DNA of 64,000 nucleotides, taken from Lasioglossum baleicum (lineage: Eukaryota > Arthropoda > Insecta > Hymenoptera > Halictidae). Where the stretch lies: positions 558,001 through 622,000 of the forward strand of contig NW_027469098.1 of assembly GCF_051020765.1 (NCBI RefSeq). The letters are read 5' to 3'. Below, piece by piece: positions 9,301-24,400 of the stretch. Under the pieces are notes generated by a model. That model was not told the origin of the DNA. It saw nothing but the letters and a program-made list of their open reading frames with translations, and searched no databases. The position numbers and the translations under genes were made by a program. Within the stretch, counting starts at the first letter, position 1; every line of letters starts with the position of its first letter.

Positions 9301-11094
9301 TTATGCGTTATGCGTTATGCGTTATGCGTTATGCGTTATGCGTTATGCGTTATGCGTTATGCGTTATGCGTTATGCGTTATGCGTTATGCGTTATGCGTT
9401 ATGCGTTATGCGTTATGCGTTATGCGTTATGCGTTATGCGTTATGCGTTATGCGTTATCCGTTATGCGTTACGCGTTATGCGTTATGCGTTATGCGTTAT
9501 GCGTTATGCGTCATGCGTTATGCGTTATGCGTTATGCGTTATGCGTTATGCGTTATTCGTTATGCGTTATGCGTTATGCGTTATGCGTTATGCGTTATCC
9601 GTTATGCGTTATGCGTTATGCGTTATGCGTTATGCGTTATGCGTTATGCGTTATGCGTTATGCGTTATGCGTTATGCGTTATGCGTTATGCGTTATGCGT
9701 TATGCGTTATTCGTTATGCGTTATGCGTTATGCGTTATGCGTTATGCGTTATGCGTTATGCGTTATGCGTTATGCGTTATGCGTTATGCGTTATGCGTTA
9801 TGCGTTATGCGTTATGCGTTATGCGTTATGCGTTATGCGTTATGCGTTATGCGTTATGCGTTATGCGTTATGCGTTATGCGTTATGCGTTATGCGTTATG
9901 CGTTATGCGTTATGCGTTATGCGTTATGCGTTATGCGTTATGCGTTATGCGTTATGCGTTATGCGTTATGCGTTATGCGTTATGCGTTATGCGTTATGCG
10001 TTATGCGTTATGCGTTATGCGTTATGCGTTATGCGTTATGCGTTATGCGTTATGCGTTATGCGTTATGCGTTATGCGTTATGCGTTATGCGTTATGCGTT
10101 ATGCGTTATGCGTTATGCGTTATGCGTTATGCGTTATGCGTTATGCGTTATGCGTTATGCGTTATGTGTTATGCGTTGTGCATTACGGGTTATGCGATAT
10201 GCGTTATGCGTTATGCGTTACGCGTTCTGCGTTATGCGTTATGCGTTAAGCGTTATACGTTATGCGATATGCGTTATTCGTTATGCGTTATGCGTTATGC
10301 GTTATGCGTTATGCGTTATGCGTTATGCGTTATGCGTTATGCGTTATGCGTTATGCGTTATGCGTTATGCGTTATGCGTTATGCGTTATGCGTTATGCGT
10401 TATGCGTTATGCGTTATGCGTTATGCGTTATGCGTTATGCGTTATGCGTTATGCGTTATGCGTTATGCGTTATGCGTTATGCGTTATGCGTTATGCGTTA
10501 TGCGTTATGCGTTATGCGTTATGCGTTATGCGTTATGCGTTATGCGTTATGCGTTATGCGTTATGCGTTATGCGTTATGCGTTATGCGTTATGCGTTATG
10601 CGTTATGCGTTATGCGTTATGCGTTATGCGTTATGCGTTATGCGTTATGCGTTATGCGTTATGCGTTATGCGTTATGCGTTATGCGTTATGCGTTATGCG
10701 TTATGCGTTATGCGTTATGCGTTATGCGTTATGCGTTATGCGTTATGCGTTATGCGTTATCCGTTATGCGTTACGCGTTACGCGTTACGCGTTACGCGTT
10801 ATGCGTTATGCGTTATGCGTCATGCGTTATGCGTTATGCGTTATGCGTTATGCGTTATGCGTTATGCGTTATGCGTTATGCGTTATGCGTTATGCGTTAT
10901 GCGTTATGCGTTATGCGTTATGCGTTATGCGTTATGCGTTATGCGTTATGCGTTATGCGTTATGCGTTATGCGTTATGCGTTATGCGTTATGCGTTATGC
11001 GTTATGCGTTATGCGTTATGCGTTATGCGTTATGCGTTATGCGTTATGCGTTATGCGTTATGCGTTATGCGTTATGCGTTATGCGTTATGCGTT
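6391..11094. repeat. Array block B: two related units of about 2.1-2.6 kb
   Basis: M1 at 6391 and 8946 with caps at 6440 and 8995 (an extra cap at 6867). M4 at 8155 and 10164 and the ACGCGTT run M6 at 8624 and 10759 show a second, inexact copy of the same order. Landmark offsets of 2555, 2149, 2135 and 2009 bp are all multiples of 7, so copies differ by whole heptamers. Confidence 0.9.
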
Positions 11095-14000
11095 ATGACT
11101 TTTTCATTGAGCGTTATGCGTTATGCGTTATGCGTAATGCGTTATGAGTAATGTGTCATGCGTTATGCGTTATGGACTATGCTTTATGCGTTATGCGTTA
11201 TGGGTTATCCGTTATGCGTCATGCGTTATCCGTTATGCGTTATGCGTTATGCGTTATGCGTTATGCGTTATGCGTTATGCGTTATGCGTTATGCGTTATG
11301 CGTTATGCGTTATGCGTTATGCGTTATGCGTTATGCGTTATGCGTTATGCGTTATGCGTTATGCGTTATGCGTTATGCGTTATGCGTTATGCGTTATGCG
11401 TTATGCGTTATGCGTTATGCGTTATGCGTTATGCGTTATGCGTTATGCGTTATGCGTTATGCGTTATGCGTTATGCGTTATGCGTTATGCGTTATGCGTT
11501 ATGCGTTATCCGTTATGCGTTACGCGTTATGCGTTATGCGTTATGCGTTATGCGTTATGCGTCATGCGTTATCCGTTATGCGATATGCGTTATGCGTTAT
11601 GCGTTATGCGTTATGCGTTATGCGTTAAGCGTTATGCGTTATGCGTTATGCGTTATGCGTTATGCGTTATGCGTTATGCGTTATGCGTTAAGCGTTATGC
11701 GTTATGCGTTATGCGTTATGCGTTATGCGTTATGCGTTATGTGTTATGCGTTGTGCTTTACGGGTTATGCGATATGCGTTATGCGTTATGACTTTTTCAT
11801 TGAGCGTTATGCGTTATGCGTAATGCGTTATGCGTTATGCATTATGCGTTATGCGTTATGCGTAATGCGTTATGAGTAATGTGTCATGCGTTATGCGTTA
11901 TGGACTATGCTTTATGCGTTATGCGTTGTGGGTTATCCGTTATGCGATATGCGTTATTCGTTATGCGTTATGCGTTATGCGTTATGCGTTATGCGTTATG
12001 CGTTATGCGTTATGCGTTATGCGTTATGCGTTATGCGTTATGCGTTATGCGTTATGCGTTATGCGTTATGCGTTATGCGTTATGCGTTATGCGTTATGCG
12101 TTATGCGTTATGCGTTATGCGTTATGCGTTATGCGTTATGCGTTATGCGTTATGCGTTATGCGTTAAGCGTTATACGTTATGCGATATGCGTTATTCGTT
12201 ATGCGTTATGCGTTATGCGTTATGCGTTATACGTTATGCGATATGCGTTATTCGTTATGCGTTATGCGTTATGCGTTATGCGTTATGCGTTATGCGTTAT
12301 GGGTTATGCGTTATGCGTTATGCGTTATGCGTTATGCGTTATGCGTTATGCGTTATGCGTTATGCGTTATGCGTTATGCGTTATGCGTTATGCGTTATGC
12401 GTTATGCGTTATGCGTTATGCGTTATGCGTTATGCGTTATGCGTTATGCGTTATGCGTTATGCGTTATGCGTTATGCGTTATGCGTTATGCGTTATGCGT
12501 TATGCGTTATGCGTTATGCGTTATGCGTTATGCGTTATGCGTTATGCGTTATGCGTTATGCGTTATGCGTTATGCGTTAAGCGTTATACGTTATGCGATA
12601 TGCGTTATTCGTTATGCGTTATGCGTTATGCGTTATGCGTTATACGTTATGCGATATGCGTTATTCGTTATGCGTTATGCGTTATGCGTTATGCGTTATG
12701 CGTTATGCGTTATGCGTTATGCGTTATGCGTTATGCGTTATGCGTTATGCGTTATGTGTTATGCGTTATGCGTTATGCGTTATGCGTTATGCGTTATGCG
12801 TTATGCGTTATGCGTTATGTGTTATGCGTTGTGCATTACGGGTTATGCGATATGCGTTATGCGTTATGCGTTACGCGTTCTGCGTTATGCGTTATGCGTT
12901 ATGCGTTAAGCGTTATACGTTATGCGATATGCGTTATTCGTTATGCGTTATGCGTTATGCGTTATGCGTTATGCGTTATGCGTTATGCGTTATGCGTTAT
13001 GCGTTATGCGTTATGCGTTATGCGTTATGCGTTATGCGTTATGCGTTATGCGTCATGCGTCATGCGTTATGCGTTATGCGTTATGCGTTATGCGTTATGC
13101 GTTATGCGTTATGCGTTATGCGTTATGCGTTATGCGTTATGCGTTATGCGTTATTCGTTATGCGTTATGCGTTATGCGTTATGCGTTATGCGTTATGCGT
13201 TATGCGTTATGCGTTACGCGTTCTGCGTTATGCGTTATGCGTTAAGCGTTATACGTTATGCGATATGCGTTATTCGTTATGCGTTATGCGTTATGCGTTG
13301 TGGGTTATACGTTATGCGTCATGCGTTATCCGTTATGCGTTATGCGTTATGCGTTATCCGTTATGCGTTATCCGTTATGCGTTACGCGTTATGCGTTATG
13401 CGTTATGCGTTATGCGTTATGCGTTATGCGTCATGCGTCATGCGTTATGCGTTATGCGTTATGCGTTATGCGTTATGCGTTATGCGTTATGCGTTATGCG
13501 TTATGCGTTATGCGTTATGCGTTATGCGTTATGCGTTATTCGTTATGCGTTATGCGTTATGCGTTATGCGTTATGCGTTATGCGTTATGCGTTATGTGTT
13601 ATGCGTTATGCGTTATGCGTTATGCGTTATGCGTTATGCGTTATGTGTTATGCGTTGTGCATTACGGGTTATGCGATATGCGTTATGCGTTATGCGTTAC
13701 GCGTTCTGCGTTATGCGTTATGCGTTATGCGTTATGCGTTAAGCGTTATACGTTATGCGATATGCGTTATTCGTTATGCGTTATGCGTTATGCGTTATGC
13801 GTTATGCGTTATGCGTTATGCGTTATGCGTTATGCGTTATGCGTTATTCGTTATGCGTTATGCGTTATGCGTTATGCGTTATGCGTTATGCGTTACGCGT
13901 TCTGCGTTATGCGTTATGCGTTAAGCGTTATACGTTATGCGATATGCGTTATTCGTTATGCGTTATGCGTTATGCGTTGTGGGTTATACGTTATGCGTCA

Positions 14001-16813
14001 TGCGTTATCCGTTATGCGTTATGCGTTATGCGTTATCCGTTATGCGTTATCCGTTATGCGTTATGCGTTATGCGTTATGCGTTATGCGTTATTCGTTATG
14101 CGTTATGCGTTATGCGTTATGCGTTATGCGTTATGCGTTATGCGTTATACGTTATGCGATATGCGTTATTCGTTATGCGTTATGCGTTATGCGTTATGCG
14201 TTATGCGTTATGCGTTATGCGTTATGCGTTATGCGTTATGCGTTATGCGTTATGCGTTATGCGTTATGCGTTATGCGTTATGCGTTATGCGTTATGCGTT
14301 ATGCGTTATGCGTTATGCGTTATGCGTTATGCGTTATGCGTTATGCGTTATGCGTTATGCGTTATGCGTTATGCGTTATGCGTTATGCGTTATGCGTTAT
14401 GCGTTATGCGTTATGCGTTATGCGTTATGCGTTATGCGTTATGCGTTATGCGTTATGCGTTATGCGTTATGCGTTATGCGTTATGCGTTATGCGTTATGC
14501 GTTATGTGTTATGCGTTGTGCATTACGGGTTATGCGATATGCGTTATGCGTTATGCGTTACGCGTTCTGCGTTATGCGTTATGCGTTATGCGTTAAGCGT
14601 TATACGTTATGCGATATGCGTTATTCGTTATGCGTTATGCGTTATGCGTTATGCGTTATGCGTTATGCGTTATGCGTTATGCGTTATGCGTTATGCGTTA
14701 TGCGTTATGCGTTATGCGTTATGCGTTATGCGTTATGCGTTATGCGTTATGCGTTATGCGTTATGCGTTATGCGTTATGCGTTATGCGTTATGCGTTATG
14801 CGTTATGCGTTATGCGTTATGCGTTATGCGTTATGCGTTATGCGTTATGCGTTATGCGTTATGCGTTATGCGTTATGCGTTATGCGTTATGCGTTATGCG
14901 TTATGCGTTATGCGTTATCCGTTATGCGTTACGCGTTATGCGTTATGCGTTATGCGTTATGCGTTATGCGTTATGCGTTATGCGTTATGCGTTATGCGTT
15001 ATGCGTTATGCGTTATGCGTTATGCGTTATGCGTTATGCGTTATGCGTTATGCGTTATGCGTTATGCGTTATGCGTTATGCGTTATGCGTTATGCGTTAT
15101 GCGTTATGCGTTATGCGTTATGCGTTATGCGTTATGCGTTATGCGTTATGCGTTATGCGTTATGCGTTATCCGTTATGCGTTACGCGTTATGCGTTATGC
15201 GTTATGCGTTATGCGTTATGCGTCATGCGTTATGCGTTATGCGTTATGCGTTATGCGTTATGCGTTATTCGTTATGCGTTATGCGTTATGCGTTATGCGT
15301 TATGCGTTATCCGTTATGCGTTATGCGTTATGCGTTATGCGTTATGCGTTATGCGTTATGCGTTATGCGTTATGCGTTATGCGTTATGCGTTATGCGTTA
15401 TGCGTTATGCGTTATGCGTTATTCGTTATGCGTTATGCGTTATGCGTTATGCGTTATGCGTTATGCGTTATGCGTTATGCGTTATGCGTTATGCGTTATG
15501 CGTTATGCGTTATGCGTTATGCGTTATGCGTTATGCGTTATGCGTTATGCGTTATGCGTTATGCGTTATGCGTTATGCGTTATGCGTTATGCGTTATGCG
15601 TTATGCGTTATGCGTTATGCGTTATGCGTTATGCGTTATGCGTTATGCGTTATGCGTTATGCGTTATGCGTTATGCGTTATGCGTTATGCGTTATGCGTT
15701 ATGCGTTATGCGTTATGCGTTATGCGTTATGCGTTATGCGTTATGCGTTATGCGTTATGCGTTATGCGTTATGCGTTATGCGTTATGCGTTATGCGTTAT
15801 GCGTTATGCGTTATGCGTTATGCGTTATGCGTTATGCGTTATGCGTTATGCGTTATGCGTTATGCGTTATGCGTTATGCGTTATGCGTTATGCGTTATGC
15901 GTTATGTGTTATGCGTTGTGCATTACGGGTTATGCGATATGCGTTATGCGTTATGCGTTACGCGTTCTGCGTTATGCGTTATGCGTTATGCGTTAAGCGT
16001 TATACGTTATGCGATATGCGTTATTCGTTATGCGTTATGCGTTATGCGTTATGCGTTATGCGTTATGCGTTATGCGTTATGCGTTATGCGTTATGCGTTA
16101 TGCGTTATGCGTTATGCGTTATGCGTTATGCGTTATGCGTTATGCGTTATGCGTTATGCGTTATGCGTTATGCGTTATGCGTTATGCGTTATGCGTTATG
16201 CGTTATGCGTTATGCGTTATGCGTTATGCGTTATGCGTTATGCGTTATGCGTTATGCGTTATGCGTTATGCGTTATGCGTTATGCGTTATGCGTTATGCG
16301 TTATGCGTTATGCGTTATGCGTTATGCGTTATGCGTTATGCGTTATGCGTTATGCGTTATGCGTTATGCGTTATGCGTTATGCGTTATGCGTTATGCGTT
16401 ATGCGTTATGCGTTATGCGTTATGCGTTATGCGTTATGCGTTATGCGTTATGCGTTATGCGTTATGCGTTATGCGTTATGCGTTATGCGTTATCCGTTAT
16501 GCGTTACGCGTTACGCGTTACGCGTTACGCGTTATGCGTTATGCGTTATGCGTCATGCGTTATCCGTTATGCGTTATGCGTTATGCGTTATGCGTTATGC
16601 GTTATGCGTTATGCGTTATGCGTTATGCGTTATGCGTTATGCGTTATGCGTTATGCGTTATGCGTTATGCGTTATGCGTTATGCGTTATGCGTTATGCGT
16701 TATGCGTTATGCGTTATGCGTTATGCGTTATGCGTTATGCGTTATGCGTTATGCGTTATGCGTTATGCGTTATGCGTTATGCGTTATGCGTTATGCGTTA
16801 TGCGTTATGCGTT
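11095..16813. repeat. Array block C: source or partner of the 5.7-kb duplication
   Basis: M1 at 11095 and 11788, caps at 11144 and 11872, M4 at 12817, 13643, 14504 and 15904, M6 at 16492. M4-, M3- and M5-rich stretches alternate with pure runs. The order 10164-13643 recurs at 15904-19341. Confidence 0.9.
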
Positions 16814-19800
16814 ATGACTTTTTCATTGAGCGTTATGCGTTATGCGTTATGCGTAATGCGTTATGAGTAATGTGTCATGCGTTATGCGTTATGGACTATG
16901 CTTTATGCGTTATGCGTTATGGGTTATCCGTTATGCGTCATGCGTTATCCGTTATGCGTTATGCGTTATGCGTTATGCGTTATGCGTTATGCGTTATGCG
17001 TTATGCGTTATGCGTTATGCGTTATGCGTTATGCGTTATGCGTTATGCGTTATGCGTTATGCGTTATGCGTTATGCGTTATGCGTTATGCGTTATGCGTT
17101 ATGCGTTATGCGTTATGCGTTATGCGTTATGCGTTATGCGTTATGCGTTATGCGTTATGCGTTATGCGTTATGCGTTATGCGTTATGCGTTATGCGTTAT
17201 GCGTTATGCGTTATGCGTTATCCGTTATGCGTTACGCGTTATGCGTTATGCGTTATGCGTTATGCGTTATGCGTCATGCGTTATCCGTTATGCGATATGC
17301 GTTATGCGTTATGCGTTATGCGTTATGCGTTATGCGTTATGCGTTAAGCGTTATGCGTTATGCGTTATGCGTTATGCGTTATGCGTTATGCGTTATGCGT
17401 TATGCGTTATGCGTTATGCGTTAAGCGTTATGCGTTATGCGTTATGCGTTATGCGTTATGCGTTATGCGTTATGTGTTATGCGTTGTGCTTTACGGGTTA
17501 TGCGATATGCGTTATGCGTTATGACTTTTTCATTGAGCGTTATGCGTTATGCGTAATGCGTTATGCGTTATGCATTATGCGTTATGCGTTATGCGTAATG
17601 CGTTATGAGTAATGTGTCATGCGTTATGCGTTATGGACTATGCTTTATGCGTTATGCGTTGTGGGTTATCCGTTATGCGATATGCGTTATTCGTTATGCG
17701 TTATGCGTTATGCGTTATGCGTTATGCGTTATGCGTTATGCGTTATGCGTTATGCGTTATGCGTTATGCGTTATGCGTTATGCGTTATGCGTTATGCGTT
17801 ATGCGTTATGCGTTATGCGTTATGCGTTATGCGTTATGCGTTAAGCGTTATACGTTATGCGATATGCGTTATTCGTTATGCGTTATGCGTTATGCGTTAT
17901 GCGTTATACGTTATGCGATATGCGTTATTCGTTATGCGTTATGCGTTATGCGTTATGCGTTATGCGTTATGCGTTATGGGTTATGCGTTATGCGTTATGC
18001 GTTATGCGTTATGCGTTATGCGTTATGCGTTATGCGTTATGCGTTATGCGTTATGCGTTATGCGTTATGCGTTATGCGTTATGCGTTATGCGTTATGCGT
18101 TATGCGTTATGCGTTATGCGTTATGCGTTATGCGTTATGCGTTATGCGTTATGCGTTATGCGTTATGCGTTATGCGTTATGCGTTATGCGTTATGCGTTA
18201 TGCGTTATGCGTTATGCGTTATGCGTTATGCGTTATGCGTTATGCGTTATGCGTTATGCGTTATGCGTTAAGCGTTATACGTTATGCGATATGCGTTATT
18301 CGTTATGCGTTATGCGTTATGCGTTATGCGTTATACGTTATGCGATATGCGTTATTCGTTATGCGTTATGCGTTATGCGTTATGCGTTATGCGTTATGCG
18401 TTATGCGTTATGCGTTATGCGTTATGCGTTATGCGTTATGCGTTATGTGTTATGCGTTATGCGTTATGCGTTATGCGTTATGCGTTATGCGTTATGCGTT
18501 ATGCGTTATGCGTTATGTGTTATGCGTTGTGCATTACGGGTTATGCGATATGCGTTATGCGTTATGCGTTACGCGTTCTGCGTTATGCGTTATGCGTTAT
18601 GCGTTAAGCGTTATACGTTATGCGATATGCGTTATTCGTTATGCGTTATGCGTTATGCGTTATGCGTTATGCGTTATGCGTTATGCGTTATGCGTTATGC
18701 GTTATGCGTTATGCGTTATGCGTTATGCGTTATGCGTTATGCGTTATGCGTCATGCGTCATGCGTTATGCGTTATGCGTTATGCGTTATGCGTTATGCGT
18801 TATGCGTTATGCGTTATGCGTTATGCGTTATGCGTTATGCGTTATTCGTTATGCGTTATGCGTTATGCGTTATGCGTTATGCGTTATGCGTTATGCGTTA
18901 CGCGTTCTGCGTTATGCGTTATGCGTTAAGCGTTATACGTTATGCGATATGCGTTATTCGTTATGCGTTATGCGTTATGCGTTGTGGGTTATACGTTATG
19001 CGTCATGCGTTATCCGTTATGCGTTATGCGTTATGCGTTATCCGTTATGCGTTATCCGTTATGCGTTACGCGTTATGCGTTATGCGTTATGCGTTATGCG
19101 TTATGCGTTATGCGTCATGCGTCATGCGTTATGCGTTATGCGTTATGCGTTATGCGTTATGCGTTATGCGTTATGCGTTATGCGTTATGCGTTATGCGTT
19201 ATGCGTTATGCGTTATGCGTTATGCGTTATGCGTTATTCGTTATGCGTTATGCGTTATGCGTTATGCGTTATGCGTTATGCGTTATGCGTTATGTGTTAT
19301 GCGTTATGCGTTATGCGTTATGCGTTATGCGTTATGCGTTATGTGTTATGCGTTGTGCATTACGGGTTATGCGATATGCGTTATGCGTTATGCGTTACGC
19401 GTTCTGCGTTATGCGTTATGCGTTATGCGTTATGCGTTAAGCGTTATACGTTATGCGATATGCGTTATTCGTTATGCGTTATGCGTTATGCGTTATGCGT
19501 TATGCGTTATGCGTTATGCGTTATGCGTTATGCGTTATGCGTTATGCGTTATTCGTTATGCGTTATGCGTTATGCGTTATGCGTTATGCGTTATGCGTTA
19601 CGCGTTCTGCGTTATGCGTTATGCGTTAAGCGTTATACGTTATGCGATATGCGTTATTCGTTATGCGTTATGCGTTATGCGTTGTGGGTTATACGTTATG
19701 CGTCATGCGTTATCCGTTATGCGTTATGCGTTATGCGTTATCCGTTATGCGTTATCCGTTATGCGTTACGCGTTATGCGTTATGCGTTATGCGTTATGCG

Positions 19801-21482
19801 TTATGCGTTATGCGTTATGCGTTATGCGTTATGCGTCATGCGTCATGCGTTATGCGTTATGCGTTATGCGTTATGCGTTATGCGTTATGCGTTATGCGTT
19901 ATGCGTTATGCGTTATGCGTTATGCGTTATGCGTCATGCGTCATGCGTTATGCGTTATGCGTTATGCGTTATGCGTTATGCGTTATGCGTTATGCGTTAT
20001 GCGTTATGCGTTATGCGTTATGCGTTATTCGTTATGCGTTATGCGTTATGCGTTATGCGTTATGCGTTATGCGTTATGCGTTATGCGTTATGCGTTATGC
20101 GTTACGCGTTCTGCGTTATGCGTTATGCGTTAAGCGTTATACGTTATGCGATATGCGTTATTCGTTATGCGTTATGCGTTATGCGTTGTGGGTTATCCGT
20201 TATGCGTCATGCGTTATCCGTTATGCGTTATGCGTTATGCGTTATGCGTTATCCGTTATGCGTTATCCGTTATGCGTTACGCGTTATGCGTTATGCGTTA
20301 TGCGTTATGCGTTATGCGTTATGCGTCATGCGTCATGCGTTATGCGTTATGCCTTATGCGTTATGCGTTATGCGTTATGCGTTATGCGTTATGCGTTATG
20401 CGTTATGCGTTATGCGTTATGCGTTATGCGTTATGCGTTATGCGTTATGCGCTATGCGTTATGCGTTATGCGTTATACGTTATGCGTTATGCGATATGCG
20501 TTATTCGTTATGCGTTATGCGTTATGCGTTATGCGTTATGCGTTATGCGTTATGCGTTATGCGTTATGCGTTATGCGTTATGCGTTATGCGTTATGCGTT
20601 ATGCGTTATGCGTTATGCGTTATGCGTTATGCGTTATGCGTTATGCGTTATGCGTTATGCGTTATGCGTTATGCGTTATGCGTCATGCGTCATGCGTCAT
20701 GCGTTATGCGTTATGCGTTATGCGTTATGCGTTATGCGTTATGCGTTATGCGTTATGCGTTATGCGTTATGCGTTATGCGTTATGCGTTATGCGTTATGC
20801 GTTATGCGTTATGCGTTATGCGTTATGCGTTATGCGTTATGCGTTATGCGTTATGCGTTATGCGTTATGCGTTATGCGTTATGCGTTATGCGTTATGCGT
20901 TATGCGTTATGCGTTATGCGTTATGCGTTATGCGTTATGCGTTATTCGTTATGCGTTATGCGTTATGCGTTATGCGTTATGCGTTATGCGTTATGCGTTA
21001 CGCGTTCTGCGTTATGCGTTATGCGTTAAGCGTTATACGTTATGCGATATGCGTTATTCGTTATGCGTTATGCGTTATGCGTTGTGGGTTATCCGTTATG
21101 CGTCATGCGTTATCCGTTATGCGTTATGCGTTATGCGTTATGCGTTATCCGTTATGCGTTATCCGTTATGCGTTACGCGTTATGCGTTATGCGTTATGCG
21201 TTATGCGTTATGCGTTATGCGTCATGCGTCATGCGTTATGCGTTATGCCTTATGCGTTATGCGTTATGCGTTATGCGTTATGCGTTATGCGTTATGCGTT
21301 ATGCGTTATGCGTTATGCGTTATGCGTTATTCGTTATGCGTTATGCGTTATGCGTTATGCGTTATGCGTTATGCGTTATGCGTTATGCGTTATGCGTTAT
21401 GCGTTATGCGTTATGCGTTATGCGTTATGCGTTATGCGTTATGCGTTATGCGTTATGCGTTATGCGTTATGCGTTATGCGTT
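16814..21482. repeat. Array block D: second copy of the 5.7-kb unit, then variant-dense region
   Basis: M1 at 16814 and 17521, caps at 16863 and 17605, M4 at 18515 and 19341. From about 18.9 kb the block is dense in paired ATGCGTC (M5), GTGGGTT plus ATCCGTT clusters and ACGCGTT followed by CTGCGTT, and it begins the 4.07-kb tandem duplication shared with block E. Confidence 0.88.
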
Positions 21483-24400
21483 ATGACTTTTTCATTGAGC
21501 GTTATGCGTTATGCGTAATGCGTTATGAATTATGCGTTATGCGTTATGCGTAATGCGTTATGAGTAATGTGTCATGCGTTATGCGTTATGGACTATGCTT
21601 TATGCGTTATGCGTTATGGGTTATCCGTTATGCGTCATGCGTTATCCGTTATGGACTATATTTTATGCGTTATGCGTTATGGGTTATCCGTTATGCGTCA
21701 TGCGTTATGCGTTATGCGTTATGCGTTATGCGTTATGCGTTATGCGTTATGCGTTATGCGTTATGCGTTATGCGTTATGCGTTATGCGTTATGCGTTATG
21801 CGTTATGCGTTATGCGTTATGCGTTATGCGTTATGCGTTATGCGTTATGCGTTATGCGTTATGCGTTATGCGTTACGCGTTCTGCGTTATGCGTTATGCG
21901 TTAAGCGTTATACGTTATGCGATATGCGTTATTCGTTATGCGTTATGCGTTATGCGTTGTGGGTTATCCGTTATGCGTCATGCGTTATCCGTTATGCGTT
22001 ATGCGTTATGCGTTATGCGTTATCCGTTATGCGTTATCCGTTATGCGTTACGCGTTATGCGTTATGCATTATGCGTTATGCGTTATGCGTTATGCGTCAT
22101 GCGTCATGCGTTATGCGTTATGCGTTATGCGTTATGCGTTATGCGTTATGCGTTATGCGTTATGCGTTATGCGTTATGCGTTATGCGTTATGCGTTATGC
22201 GTTATTCGTTATGCGTTATGCGTTATGCGTTATGCGTTATGCGTTATGCGTTATGCGTTATGCGTTATGCGTTATGCGTTATGTGTTATGCGTTATGCGT
22301 TATGCGTTATGCGTTATGCGTTATGCGTTATACGTTATGCGTTATGTGTTATGCGTTGTGCATTACGGGTTATGCGATATGCGTTATGCGTTATGCGTTA
22401 CGCGTTCTGCGTTATGCGTTATGCGTTATGCGTTATGCGTTATGCGTTAAGCGTTATACGTTATGCGATATGCGTTATTCGTTATGCGTTATGCGTTATG
22501 CGTTATGCGTTATGCGTTATGCGTTATGCGTTATGCGTTATGCGTTATGCGTTATGCGTTATGCGTTATGCGTTATGCGTTATGCGTTATGCGTCATGCG
22601 TCATGCGTTATGCGTTATGCGTTATGCGTTATGCGTTATGCGTTATGCGTTATGCGTTATGCGTTATGCGTTATGCGTTATGCGTTATGCGTTATGCGTT
22701 ATTCGTTATGCGTTATGCGTTATGCGTTATGCGTTATGCGTTATGCGTTATGCGTTATGCGTTATGCGTTATGCGTTATGCGTTATGCGTTATGCGTTAT
22801 GCGTTATGCGTCATGCGTCATGCGTTATGCGTTATGCGTTATGCGTTATGCGTTATGCGTTATGCGTTATGCGTTATGCGTTATGCGTTATGCGTTATGC
22901 GTTATTCGTTATGCGTTATGCGTTATGCGTTATGCGTTATGCGTTATGCGTTATGCGTTACGCGTTCTGCGTTATGCGTTATGCGTTAAGCGTTATACGT
23001 TATGCGATATGCGTTATTCGTTATGCGTTATGCGTTATGCGTTGTGGGTTATACGTTATGCGTCATGCGTTATCCGTTATGCGTTATGCGTTATGCGTTA
23101 TCCGTTATGCGTTATCCGTTATGCGTTACGCGTTATGCGTTATGCGTTATGCGTTATGCGTTATGCGTTATGCGTCATGCGTCATGCGTTATGCGTTATG
23201 CGTTATGCGTTATGCGTTATGCGTTATGCGTTATGCGTTATGCGTTATGCGTTATGCGTTATGCGTTATGCGTTATGCGTTATGCGTTATGCGTTATGCG
23301 TTATTCGTTATGCGTTATGCGTTATGCGTTATGCGTTATGCGTTATGCGTTATGCGTTATGTGTTATGCGTTATGCGTTATGCGTTATGCGTTATGCGTT
23401 ATGCGTTATGTGTTATGCGTTGTGCATTACGGGTTATGCGATATGCGTTATGCGTTATGCGTTACGCGTTCTGCGTTATGCGTTATGCGTTATGCGTTAT
23501 GCGTTAAGCGTTATACGTTATGCGATATGCGTTATTCGTTATGCGTTATGCGTTATGCGTTATGCGTTATGCGTTATGCGTTATGCGTTATGCGTTATGC
23601 GTTATGCGTTATGCGTTATTCGTTATGCGTTATGCGTTATGCGTTATGCGTTATGCGTTATGCGTTACGCGTTCTGCGTTATGCGTTATGCGTTAAGCGT
23701 TATACGTTATGCGATATGCGTTATTCGTTATGCGTTATGCGTTATGCGTTGTGGGTTATACGTTATGCGTCATGCGTTATCCGTTATGCGTTATGCGTTA
23801 TGCGTTATCCGTTATGCGTTATCCGTTATGCGTTACGCGTTATGCGTTATGCGTTATGCGTTATGCGTTATGCGTTATGCGTTATGCGTTATGCGTTATG
23901 CGTCATGCGTCATGCGTTATGCGTTATGCGTTATGCGTTATGCGTTATGCGTTATGCGTTATGCGTTATGCGTTATGCGTTATGCGTTATGCGTTATGCG
24001 TTATGCGTCATGCGTCATGCGTTATGCGTTATGCGTTATGCGTTATGCGTTATGCGTTATGCGTTATGCGTTATGCGTTATGCGTTATGCGTTATGCGTT
24101 ATTCGTTATGCGTTATGCGTTATGCGTTATGCGTTATGCGTTATGCGTTATGCGTTATGCGTTATGCGTTATGCGTTACGCGTTCTGCGTTATGCGTTAT
24201 GCGTTAAGCGTTATACGTTATGCGATATGCGTTATTCGTTATGCGTTATGCGTTATGCGTTGTGGGTTATCCGTTATGCGTCATGCGTTATCCGTTATGC
24301 GTTATGCGTTATGCGTTATGCGTTATCCGTTATGCGTTATCCGTTATGCGTTACGCGTTATGCGTTATGCGTTATGCGTTATGCGTTATGCGTTATGCGT

